From Streptomyces sp. XD-27 (GTDB lineage Bacteria > Actinomycetota > Actinomycetes > Streptomycetales > Streptomycetaceae), in the NCBI RefSeq assembly GCF_030553055.1, contig NZ_CP130713.1, positions 4,154,001-4,218,000 on the forward strand: DNA of 64,000 nucleotides. The letters run 5' to 3'. Position numbers and translations under genes: made by a program. The notes below the pieces were generated by a model. It saw nothing but the letters and a program-made list of their open reading frames with translations. It was not told where the DNA came from and did not search any database. Below, in pieces: positions 50,020 through 61,067 of the stretch. Position 1 is the first letter of the stretch, and the number at the start of each line of letters is the position of its first letter.

Positions 50020-50958
50020 ATGAGAAGTTCCGCGATCGCAGTCTCTGGACTGCGCAAGGCATATGGCGACAAAGTCGTGCTCGACGGCATCGACTTCGAG
50101 GTCCCCGAGGGGTCGGTGTTCTCCATGCTCGGCCCCAACGGGGCGGGCAAGACGACGACGGTGAACATCCTGGCGACGTTGCTGAAGGCCGACGCCGGCA
50201 CGGTGCGCGTCGCCGGGCACGACGTGGCGACCGCGACCAAGCAGGTGCGCGGCGCCATCGGCGTGACCGGTCAGTTCGCCGCAGTGGACGCCCTGCTGAC
50301 GGGCCGGGAGAACCTGCGGCTGATGGCCGACCTGAAGCGCGTACCGTCCGGCGAGCAGACGGTCACGCAACTGCTTGAACGGTTCGGCCTGATGGAGTCC
50401 GCGGACAAGATGGCGGCGACCTACTCCGGCGGCATGAACCGGAAGCTGGACCTGGCGATGACCCTGGTCGGCAACCCCCAGATCATCTTCCTGGACGAGC
50501 CGACCACGGGCCTCGACCCCCGCAGCAGGCGCACCATGTGGGGGATCGTCCGCGATCTGGTCGCAGGCGGCACCACCATCTTCCTCACCACCCAGTACCT
50601 GGAGGAGGCCGACGAGCTCGCCGACCGGATCGTGGTCCTCGACGACGGCCGCCTGGTCGCCGAGGGCACCCCCGAGGAACTCAAGCGCCAGGCCCCTGGC
50701 ACCCACGTCCGGCTCAGGCTCGCCGACCTCGACGACCTCGACACGGCGGCGCGGATCCTGCCCGGCGCCACCAGGGACGACCAGGAACTGACCCTGCGGG
50801 TGCCAAGCAACGGCGACGCGAAGTCGCTGCGGGCCCTGCTCGACCGGCTCGACGAGCACGCGGTCAACGCCCTGGAGTTCTCCGTGCACACACCGGACCT
50901 CGACGACGTCTTCCTCGCCCTGACCGGGCGCGCGAGCACGAAGGAGGAGGCGAAGTGA
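50020..50958 (+). CDS. ABC transporter ATP-binding protein (DrrA-like)
   Basis: 312 residues from ATG at 50020. Walker A GPNGAGKTTTVNIL, Q-loop TGQFAAVD, signature YSGGMNRKLDLAM, Walker B IIFLDEPTTGLDP and switch His in TTQYLEEADELADR are all intact. The C-terminal 80 residues (LRLADLDDLDTAARILPGAT onward) match the DrrA tail. With the permease next door it forms a two-gene exporter, typically for the cluster product and self-protection. The stop overlaps the permease start (GTGA). Confidence 0.93.
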   Translation: MRSSAIAVSGLRKAYGDKVVLDGIDFEVPEGSVFSMLGPNGAGKTTTVNILATLLKADAGTVRVAGHDVATATKQVRGAIGVTGQFAAVDALLTGRENLRLMADLKRVPSGEQTVTQLLERFGLMESADKMAATYSGGMNRKLDLAMTLVGNPQIIFLDEPTTGLDPRSRRTMWGIVRDLVAGGTTIFLTTQYLEEADELADRIVVLDDGRLVAEGTPEELKRQAPGTHVRLRLADLDDLDTAARILPGATRDDQELTLRVPSNGDAKSLRALLDRLDEHAVNALEFSVHTPDLDDVFLALTGRASTKEEAK

Positions 50959-51719
50959 GCTCCCTGTCCACGGCGTTGGCCGATTCGTCGATCATGCTGC
51001 GCCGCAATCTGAAGCACACCCTGCGGAACCCGATCACGGTGTTCAACGCGCTGCTCATCCCGATCCTGGTCATGCTGATGTTCGTCAAGGTCTTCGGCGG
51101 CGCCTTCAGCGTCGGTGACGACTACGTCGACTACGCGACACCGGGGATGCTCGTGATGGGCATCAGCTACGGGCTCGGCGCCACCGCGACGGCCGTGAAC
51201 GACGACATGACCAAGGGCATCATCAACCGGTTCAAGGCGATGGACGTCTCCCGCGGCGCCGTGCTGACCGGCCAGGTCGTCGTCACCACGCTGCGCTGCA
51301 TGGTGGCCGACGCCGCCATCATCGGGGTGGCCTTCGCGATGGGATTCAACCCGACCGCGAGCGCCATGGACTGGCTCGGCGTGTTCGGTCTCATCCTGCT
51401 GGTCACCGTCGCGACCAGTTGGCTCACCGTCGCGGTGGGGCTGGCCGCGAAGACCGCCGAGTCGGCCGGCCTCGCCGCCGTGCCGCTGATCCTGCTGCCC
51501 TTCCTGAGCAGCGCGTTCGTGCCCGCGGAGACGATGGGGGCCGGCGCGCGGCAGTTCGCGGAGTACCAGCCCTTCACCCCGATCATCGAGACGCTGCGCG
51601 GGCTGCTGGTGGAGGACGGCCCGTCCAGGGGCGACGCGATCGCGGCCGTCTCCTGGTGCGTCGGGCTCGCCCTCCTCGGCTACATGTGGGCGCTCGCCAC
51701 GTTCAAGAAGCGAGCGTGA
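50955..51719 (+). CDS. ABC-2 type transporter permease (DrrB-like)
   Basis: 254 residues from GTG at 50955, overlapping the ATPase stop and preceded by GGAGGAGG. Six hydrophobic segments are visible, including NALLIPILVMLMFVKVF, TPGMLVMGISYGLGATATAV, LGVFGLILLVTVATSWLTVA, AAVPLILLPFLSSAFVPAET and a last helix before the basic FKKRA end. The order and the AExxP-type loop match DrrB exporters. Its last 17 bases overlap the end of the convergent SARP gene. Confidence 0.9.
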   Translation: MSSLSTALADSSIMLRRNLKHTLRNPITVFNALLIPILVMLMFVKVFGGAFSVGDDYVDYATPGMLVMGISYGLGATATAVNDDMTKGIINRFKAMDVSRGAVLTGQVVVTTLRCMVADAAIIGVAFAMGFNPTASAMDWLGVFGLILLVTVATSWLTVAVGLAAKTAESAGLAAVPLILLPFLSSAFVPAETMGAGARQFAEYQPFTPIIETLRGLLVEDGPSRGDAIAAVSWCVGLALLGYMWALATFKKRA

Positions 51720-54700
51720 CCTCGGCCAACTGACACCAGTTGGCCTCCGCCCCCTCCCGAGCCGCCTCGGCGAACCGCGCGTCGCCGAGGCGGCGGCGCG
51801 CGGTCTGCTCGATCCGGGCCACGTCCGGGTGGGAGCGGTCCTGCAGCCCGCGCACCCCCGCGCTCGCCGCGAGCAGCCGCGCGGCCTGCTCGTGCTCGTC
51901 GCGGCGCAGCGCCAGATCCGCGACCCCGACGAGCACGTGCGCGATCAACGGCGCGTGTCCCCCCTCGGACGCCGCCTGGTAGGCCGCCGCTCGGTGCGCC
52001 CGGGACTCGCCGAGGTCATCGGTGAGGTAGCCGAGCAGGTCGTGGGTCCTCGCCCGAATGATCGCCCGCTCCGCCTCGTCGCCCAGCAGGGCCTTCGCGA
52101 CGCCGAGTTGCCGGTGGGCCTCCTCGGTCCTGCCGTCCCACCGGGCGAGTTCCGCCTCCGAGAGGGCCAGCTCGGCCAGCGCGTCCGGCCAGGTGACGCG
52201 CCGCGCGCTCCGCCGCGCCTCGGCCATGGCGGCCGCGCCGGCGTCCTTGTCGCCAAGCAGCCAGTACATCTGCGCCTGCCGCGACCGCATCCGCATGATG
52301 TCCTCCGCGGCACCCACTTCGGTGACGACCTCGATCGCCTGCTCGTAGTGCTCGCACGCGGCGACGAACTCGCCGCGCACGGCGATCCGGTCCGCCAGCT
52401 CGGTCAGGGCGAACGAGATCCCGAACCGCTCCCCGAGCGCCCGGAACTCGATGAGCGCCCGCTCCAGATAGGCGTCCGCGTCCCGCCCGTCCCGGCCGAG
52501 CATGATCCGCATCTTGCCCAGGTGCAGCCGGGCCATCGCGCGCACCCAGGGGTCCTCGTCGTCGAGCAGCGGCTCGAACGCGGGCAGGAACGCGTCGGGC
52601 GCCTGCAGCATGCGCTCCAAGGGGGCGACGAACCCCAGCACCGGATGGCTGCGCCGACTGCGCTGGCTGAACCGGTGCGTCTTGTGAATCCACTCCGCGG
52701 CCTGGTGCTCGTCACCGCCAGGACCGGAACTCAGGAACATCGCGATGAGGGCGTACACCATGGCGCGGGCCTCGTCCGTCACCTCGCCGGACGTCCTGGT
52801 GGCCGCGGTGAGCAGCTCGATGCCCTCGGTCTTGTGGCCGCTGAGCCACCAGTACCAGCCCGCGCTCGCCGCGAGCCGCATCGCCGCCTGCGCCTCGCCC
52901 GCCGCCAGCGCGCCGCGCATGGCCGCACCGATGTTGTCGTGCTCCGTCTCGAGCGTGGCCAGCCAGTCCAGTTGCTCGGCGCGGCGCAGGTGCGGCTCGG
53001 CGACCTCGGTCAGCTCGGTGAAGTAGGCCAGGTGTGCGTGGCGCGCCCGGTTTGTCTCCCCCGTCTCGGCGAGCCGGTGCCGGGCGTACTCCTTGATCGT
53101 GCCGATCATGCGGTAGCGGGGAGCGCCGCCGCCCTCGGCGAGCAGCAGCGACTTCTCGGTCAGCGCGGTGAGCAGTTCGAGGACCTGCTCGGGCTCGACC
53201 GCATCACCCCCGCACACCCGCTCGGCCGCCTCCAGGCTCGCCCCGTCGGAGAACACCGAGAGCCTGCGCAGCACCGTCCGCTCGGCGCCGCTGAGCAGCT
53301 CCCAGCTCCAGTCGACCGAGGCGCGCAGCGTCTTGTGGCGCGGCAGCGCGGTCCGGCTGCCACTGGTCAGCAGGCGGAACCGGTTGTCGAGCCGGTTGGC
53401 GAGCTGGTCGACGGACATGGTGCGCAGCCGGGCCGCGGCCAGTTCGATCGCCAGGGGAATCCCGTCGAGGACCCGGCAGATCCGCGCCGTGGTCGCCAGC
53501 GTGTGCGCGTCGGACCCGAGATCCCGGCGCACCGCCCCGGCCCGGTCCCGCAGCAACCGGACGGCGGGTGAGGCCTGGATCTCCTCCGGGCCCGCGTCGA
53601 CCGCCGGCACGGCCAGCGGCTTGACCGGCCACAGCGCCTCCCCGGTGATGCCGAGCGGCTCCCGGCTCGTCGCCAGGATCCGCAGCCGCTGGCACTCCCC
53701 GAGCATCCGGTGGGCGAACACCGCCGCTGACTCGATGACGTGCTCGCAGTTGTCCAGGATCAGCAGCACATCCCGCTCGCGCATCGCGACGACGAGCCGG
53801 TCGATCAGCTCCGCGTTCGGGGCTCCGCCGAGCAGGGAGTCCCGCAGGCCGAGACCGGCGAGCGTGGACTGCGCCACGTCGGCCACGCCGCCGTTCGCGC
53901 GGACGGCGGCGAGTTCCACCTGCCGGACCCCGTCCGGCAGGTCGCCGAGCAGCGTGCGCGCGGTCTCCGTGGCCAGCCTGGTCTTCCCCGAGCCGGCCGG
54001 ACCGATCACGGTGGTGAGCCGGTGCTCGGCGACGAGCGCACGGACCGCGGTGACATCGGCGTCCCTGCCGACGAAGGTGGTCAGCTCCGCGCGCAGGTTG
54101 GTCCTCGCGCCCGTTTCCCTGCGCCGCAGGCCCTGCCCCAGCTCACCCCGCAACAGCGCGACGTGCAGCGCCTCCAGCTCGGGGGAGGGGTCGGCGCCCA
54201 GCGCGTCGGCCAGGGCCTCCCTCGCGCGCTGGTAGACCAGCAGGGCCTCGCTGTCCCGGCCGGCCGCGACGAGGGCGCGCATCAGCGCGGCGACGAACCG
54301 TTCCCGTACCGGGTGCGCGGCCACCAGGTCGGTCAGCTCCGCGACCATCTCCGCACCGCGCCCGAGTGCGATCTCCGCGTCGATCCGCTCTTCCGTGGCG
54401 GTCAGGCGCAAGGCCTCGAGGCGGCCGACCGCGGCGTCGAAGTCGGCACTGTCGTGCAGGCCGACGTCCTGCATGGCCGCGCCGCGCCACAGCCCGAGGG
54501 CCTCGCCGAGCACCCGCGCCCGTCGGGGACTGTCCTCGGCGTGGGTCCGGCCCGCGGCGACGAGGCGTTCGAACCGCACGGCGTCGACGGCATCGGGCCC
54601 CAGTGTCAACCGGTAGCCGTCCGTCTGCCCCTCGATCACCCCGTACGGCAGTGCCTTGCGCAGCCGCGAAACCAGGCGCTGCAGGGCGTTTGTCGCGTCG

Positions 54701-54870
54701 GAAGGCGGGTGCTCGCCCCAGATCCAGTCGACGAGCGACGCTTTCGGGACCGCGTGGCCCGTTCTGAGGGCGAGGGCTATCAGTAGTCCGCGTAGTCGCG
54801 CACCCGGCATGTCGACCAAGGCGCCGTCATCTGTGCGGACTTCAAACTGCCCCAGCATCCCGATCTGCAC
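51703..54870 (-). CDS. Large SARP-family regulator (SARP-NB-ARC-TPR, AfsR-like)
   Basis: 1055 residues from GTG at 54870 (MQIGMLGQFEV); an internal ATG at 54858 is possible. Residues 1-95 form the OmpR-like winged helix (LRGLLIALALRTGHAVPKAS, LVSRLRKALP), 96-245 the BTAD (FERLVAAGRTHAEDSPRRAR, ERFVAALMRALVAAGRDSEA, ADPSPELEALH), about 260-540 an NTPase module with P-loop GPAGSGKTRLATE and LLILDNCEHVI, and the last 450 residues TPR-like helices. Large SARPs activate antibiotic clusters by binding direct repeats at promoters. It is the likely cognate of the phased repeats in this cluster. The gene is convergent with the ABC permease. Confidence 0.92.
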   Translation of the reverse strand: MQIGMLGQFEVRTDDGALVDMPGARLRGLLIALALRTGHAVPKASLVDWIWGEHPPSDATNALQRLVSRLRKALPYGVIEGQTDGYRLTLGPDAVDAVRFERLVAAGRTHAEDSPRRARVLGEALGLWRGAAMQDVGLHDSADFDAAVGRLEALRLTATEERIDAEIALGRGAEMVAELTDLVAAHPVRERFVAALMRALVAAGRDSEALLVYQRAREALADALGADPSPELEALHVALLRGELGQGLRRRETGARTNLRAELTTFVGRDADVTAVRALVAEHRLTTVIGPAGSGKTRLATETARTLLGDLPDGVRQVELAAVRANGGVADVAQSTLAGLGLRDSLLGGAPNAELIDRLVVAMRERDVLLILDNCEHVIESAAVFAHRMLGECQRLRILATSREPLGITGEALWPVKPLAVPAVDAGPEEIQASPAVRLLRDRAGAVRRDLGSDAHTLATTARICRVLDGIPLAIELAAARLRTMSVDQLANRLDNRFRLLTSGSRTALPRHKTLRASVDWSWELLSGAERTVLRRLSVFSDGASLEAAERVCGGDAVEPEQVLELLTALTEKSLLLAEGGGAPRYRMIGTIKEYARHRLAETGETNRARHAHLAYFTELTEVAEPHLRRAEQLDWLATLETEHDNIGAAMRGALAAGEAQAAMRLAASAGWYWWLSGHKTEGIELLTAATRTSGEVTDEARAMVYALIAMFLSSGPGGDEHQAAEWIHKTHRFSQRSRRSHPVLGFVAPLERMLQAPDAFLPAFEPLLDDEDPWVRAMARLHLGKMRIMLGRDGRDADAYLERALIEFRALGERFGISFALTELADRIAVRGEFVAACEHYEQAIEVVTEVGAAEDIMRMRSRQAQMYWLLGDKDAGAAAMAEARRSARRVTWPDALAELALSEAELARWDGRTEEAHRQLGVAKALLGDEAERAIIRARTHDLLGYLTDDLGESRAHRAAAYQAASEGGHAPLIAHVLVGVADLALRRDEHEQAARLLAASAGVRGLQDRSHPDVARIEQTARRRLGDARFAEAAREGAEANWCQLAEVTLAS

Positions 54871-54974
54871 CCGCTGATTCTGTCATGGTCATTCGACGTC
54901 AGTGAACTCGCCGACGCGCTCCGGGGCATGGCGGCAACGCGGCAGGTGAAAGGGCGTCCGCGGCCGTCCCGTCG

Positions 54975-54996
54975 GCTGTCCCGTCGACGGGACAGC
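54975..54996. promoter_or_regulatory. 22-bp perfect palindrome upstream of the SARP gene
   Basis: The core GTCCCGTCGACGGGAC is extended by GCT on the left and AGC on the right. It lies 105 bases upstream of the SARP start and belongs to the GTCYYGYCGRCRRGAC family. Confidence 0.7.
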
Positions 54997-55075
54997 GCCC
55001 GCGGACGCACATCGTCCGCTCGCTCTGAGCAGCGCCAGCGCCGAGTCGAACTGGTAGAGTCGCCGATCGACGAGG

Positions 55076-55108
55076 CTCAAGCCGATTACCGAAGAGACTC
55101 AAGCCGAT
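55076..55108 (+). promoter_or_regulatory. 11-bp direct repeats with 22-bp period, probable SARP site
   Basis: CTCAAGCCGAT occurs at 55076-55086 and again, identical, at 55098-55108, exactly 22 bp apart. It aligns with the repeats at the ccr promoter as YTMAASCYGAW. This suggests the same activator acts at both places. Confidence 0.65.
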
Positions 55109-55344
55109 CACGGAGCACCCGGAGAACTCGCGCACCTCGTCTTGTTGATTCGCGTCTCATGACCCGCGGTTCGGAGCGGGAATCCGATGCCGGCCGGGAA
55201 CTCCCTGCCGGTGCAGAGCACCTCGCGGCTCACATCGAAAAGTCACTTCCACTGGGACAAGCCGGTATTTGTGAAATGGCTCCCTGGCGAGAAAGGAATA
55301 ACGCGGCAGGGGCATGGCCCATGCGGCTGCGCAGGTGATGTGCT

Positions 55345-55360
55345 GTCCCGCCGGCGGGAC
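55345..55360. promoter_or_regulatory. 16-bp palindrome, GTCYYGYCGRCRRGAC family
   Basis: GTCCCGCCGGCGGGAC, perfect palindrome 150 bases upstream of the carrier protein start at 55511. Confidence 0.65.
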
Positions 55361-55510
55361 GACGGGTGCCCAGCGAGGCCGCGCTGACATCCCTTGCACC
55401 GCGTTTCACCGGCCAATTACGTTGACCTTGCGATGGCCCTCGGTGCACCGTCGGCAACCAATTCCGAGCGATGGACTCGTCTCGCTGGTGGGGGAAGGAG
55501 AATGCTGGCA

Positions 55511-55780
55511 ATGGAGGCAGAAGCGCGAGCCGCGACTCCGAGTGTGCCCGTTTCACTCGTACGGGAGATCTCGGCGCTATGGGGGGAATACCTCGACTCT
55601 CGCGAAGTCGGGGCGGACGACGACTTCTTCACGATCGGCGGAAATTCGCTGATCGGGATCAAGATCATCGATCGGGTGGCCCAGGACTACGGCGTCGAGC
55701 TGTCCGTGCGCGACTTCTACCTGGCACAGACACCGGCCCGGGTCGCCGAGCTCATCGAGCAGGGGAGGGCACAGCCGTGA
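55511..55780 (+). CDS. Stand-alone peptidyl carrier protein
   Basis: 89 residues from ATG at 55511, ten bases after GGAAGGAG; an ATG at 55502 is too close to that site. The attachment motif is DDFFTIGGNSLIGIKIIDRV. Its stop overlaps the start of the P450 gene (GTGA). A free carrier directly coupled to a P450 is the usual arrangement for beta-hydroxylation of a carrier-bound amino acid. It has no A domain next to it, so it is probably charged by one of the free A proteins of the cluster. Confidence 0.92.
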   Translation: MEAEARAATPSVPVSLVREISALWGEYLDSREVGADDDFFTIGGNSLIGIKIIDRVAQDYGVELSVRDFYLAQTPARVAELIEQGRAQP

Positions 55781-57027
55781 GGCTGACGCCGGGCCCCGCA
55801 CGGGACATCGACCTCGACCGCGTCGACCTGTTCGACCTGGACCTCTACTCCTACGGCGATCCGCACCCGATCTGGGACGTGATGCGGGAGAAGGCTCCCC
55901 TGCACCACCAAGTCCTCCCGGACGGCCGGGAGTTCTGGTCCGTGACCCGGTACGAGGACGTGTGCCGGGTGCTCGGCGACCACCGGGAGTTCACCTCGGA
56001 GCGCGGCACCACGCCCACCCACGTCGGGGTGGACGACCCTGCGGCGGGCGTGCTCCTCACGTCCACCGACCCGCCACGGCACACCGAGGTCCGCAGGCCG
56101 ATCGGCGCCAAGCTCACCGCGCGGGCGGTGAAGTCCTGGGAGGACTCGATCCGGCGGACGATCGTGCGCTTCCTCGAACCGGCGCTCGACGGTGAGACCT
56201 TCGACCTGGCCGAGAAGGCGCTGCTCCTCCCGGCGATGGTCACGGGCCCGCTCCTCGGAATCCCGGAGAAGGACTGGGCGGAACTCGTCCAGCTCACCGC
56301 GATGGTGACGGCTCCCTCGGACCCGCACTTCAAGCAGGGCAGCGAGGCCGCGACCCTGGCCATCTCCCACCACGAGCTCCTCACCTACGTCAAGGAGTGG
56401 GTCAAGACGCGGCGGGCGGACGGTCGCGAGGACGACAGCCTGCTCCACCACCTCATGAGCGTCCGCCCGGGTGGCGCGCCGCTGACCGACGAGGAGATCG
56501 CCCTCGACGGCTACAGCATTCTCCTGGGCGCCAACGTGACGACGCCGCACACGGTCTCGGGCACGGTGCAGGCGCTCATCGAGCGGCCCGAGCAGTTCGC
56601 CAAGGCGCAGGCCGACCCGACGCTGGTCCCGAACCTGGTCGAGGAAGGGCTGCGCTGGACATCGGCCGCTTGTAACTTCATGCGGTACGCGGTGGACGAC
56701 GTCCAGATCGGCGGGGGCACGATCCCGGCCCGTGCGGCGGTCGTCGCGTGGATCGGGTCGGCCAACCGGGACGAGTCCCAGTTCCCCGATCCGCACCAGT
56801 TCGACATCACGCGGGACGGCGCCAAGCGCCAGGTCGCGTTCGGGTTCGGGCCGCACTTCTGCATCGGGGCGCCGCTGGCCCGGCTGACCCTGCGCGTCTT
56901 CTTCGAGGAACTGCTCCAGCGGTTCGCATCGATCGAGCTCGCCGGCGAACCGCAGCACCTGCGGTCGTACTTCATCGCCGGGATGACCCACCTCCCCATC
57001 GTCGCCCAGAAACGACAGACGCCATGA
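55777..57027 (+). CDS. Cytochrome P450 (probable aminoacyl-carrier hydroxylase)
   Basis: 416 residues from GTG at 55777 with GGGGAGGG upstream. The haem loop FGFGPHFCIGAPLAR with the Cys ligand, the ExxR helix (EEGLRW) and a C-helix region (TSTDPPRHTEVRRP) are typical of bacterial P450s. The I-helix reads LLGANVTTPHT: the acid of the usual acid-alcohol pair (GxE/D-T) is Val. It is translationally coupled to a carrier protein and to a Cys-type thioesterase, which suggests beta-hydroxylation of an amino acid held on that carrier, then transfer. In azinothricin-type pathways this would be leucine. Confidence 0.9.
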   Translation: MRLTPGPARDIDLDRVDLFDLDLYSYGDPHPIWDVMREKAPLHHQVLPDGREFWSVTRYEDVCRVLGDHREFTSERGTTPTHVGVDDPAAGVLLTSTDPPRHTEVRRPIGAKLTARAVKSWEDSIRRTIVRFLEPALDGETFDLAEKALLLPAMVTGPLLGIPEKDWAELVQLTAMVTAPSDPHFKQGSEAATLAISHHELLTYVKEWVKTRRADGREDDSLLHHLMSVRPGGAPLTDEEIALDGYSILLGANVTTPHTVSGTVQALIERPEQFAKAQADPTLVPNLVEEGLRWTSAACNFMRYAVDDVQIGGGTIPARAAVVAWIGSANRDESQFPDPHQFDITRDGAKRQVAFGFGPHFCIGAPLARLTLRVFFEELLQRFASIELAGEPQHLRSYFIAGMTHLPIVAQKRQTP

Positions 57028-57761
57028 CATCCGGCTCCACCACCGCCACGTCGCCGTGGTTCGTCCGGCCGCCGTCCACCGACCACCCCGCCCGGATCTT
57101 CTGCTTCCCCTTCTCCGGGTCCGGGGCTTCGGCGTTCAGCGCCTGGCCGGCCGCGATCGACGACGTCGAGGTCTGCCCGGTGCAGTTCCCCGGCCGCGAG
57201 AACCGGCTGGCCCACCCCCACTACGGCACCTACGAGGACCTCGCCGACAGCCTGGTCGACCCCCTGGTGCCGCTGCTCGACCGGCCGTTCGCGCTCTTCG
57301 GGCACTGCGCGGGCGCGCTGCCCGCGTACGAGACCGTGGTCCGGCTCGCCGAACGGGGCCTGCCCCAGCCGGATTGCTTCTTCGTGTCGGGCCAGCCGGC
57401 ACCGCACGACGCCTCGCGCGACCGGATGCTCACCATGACCGAGTCCGAACTGCGCTCCGAGTTGGAGTCGTTCATCCGCGGCCGGGGAATGGAGCCGCGG
57501 CCGGACATGATCGACATGGGCCTGGCCGTGCTGCTCCGCGATCACGCCGCCGCGCGTGCGTACCGGCGGGAGAAGCCGGTCGCGCTGTCCTGCCCCATCG
57601 TCGTACTGCACTGGCGGGACGACCCCGATGTGAGCCTCGACGAGCTCGAGGGGTGGCGCCAGTACTCGGATTCGGTCGACATCCGGGTTGTCGACGGCGG
57701 CCACTACGACTTCATGGACGCGCCGGACGAACTGCTGAAGCTGCTGACCTCTTGGCGGTGA
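57024..57761 (+). CDS. Second thioesterase-like protein with cysteine nucleophile
   Basis: 245 residues from ATG at 57024, overlapping the P450 stop (ATGA). The type II thioesterase frame is clear: IFCFPFSGSGASAFSAWPAA, VQFPGRENRLAHPHYGTYED, an Asp in LHWRDDPDVS and the His in VVDGGHYDFMD. The nucleophile elbow is ALFGHCAGALPAYET, with Cys for Ser. Coupling to a carrier protein and P450 fits an aminoacyl transferase of the CmaE/SyrC kind that moves the hydroxylated amino acid to the assembly line. Hydrolytic release is the alternative. Confidence 0.82.
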   Translation: MTSGSTTATSPWFVRPPSTDHPARIFCFPFSGSGASAFSAWPAAIDDVEVCPVQFPGRENRLAHPHYGTYEDLADSLVDPLVPLLDRPFALFGHCAGALPAYETVVRLAERGLPQPDCFFVSGQPAPHDASRDRMLTMTESELRSELESFIRGRGMEPRPDMIDMGLAVLLRDHAAARAYRREKPVALSCPIVVLHWRDDPDVSLDELEGWRQYSDSVDIRVVDGGHYDFMDAPDELLKLLTSWR

Positions 57762-57813
57762 CGGCAGTGCAGCCCGTAAGAGCCGTACGCCGAGGGAACC
57801 GGAAGGAATTCGT

Positions 57814-60976
<3,163 letters not shown>

Positions 60977-60981
<5 letters not shown>

Positions 60982-61050
60982 CACCCGTATAGCACCACCC
61001 CCGTAGCTCCACCAGCACCACTAGCACCACCCGTTGGTCCAAGCACCACC
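60977..61050 (+). repeat. AGCACCAC-type short repeats between two PKS genes
   Basis: The spacer holds about five near-copies of tagcaccaccc at 9- to 20-base intervals. It is low complexity, and no function was recognised. Confidence 0.55.
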
Positions 61051-61067
61051 TGTTCGAGGAGGCCCTG

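Larger units (their letters stand above)
54871..55510. promoter_or_regulatory. Divergent control region between the SARP gene and the carrier-P450-PKS arm
   Basis: 640 bases with no supported gene; short open frames here look random. It contains a 22-bp perfect palindrome (54975-54996), a pair of 11-bp direct repeats with 22-bp period (55076-55108) and a second 16-bp palindrome (55345-55360). The palindrome at 54975 is itself flanked by GCGTCCGCGG and CCGCGGACGC. Confidence 0.7.
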
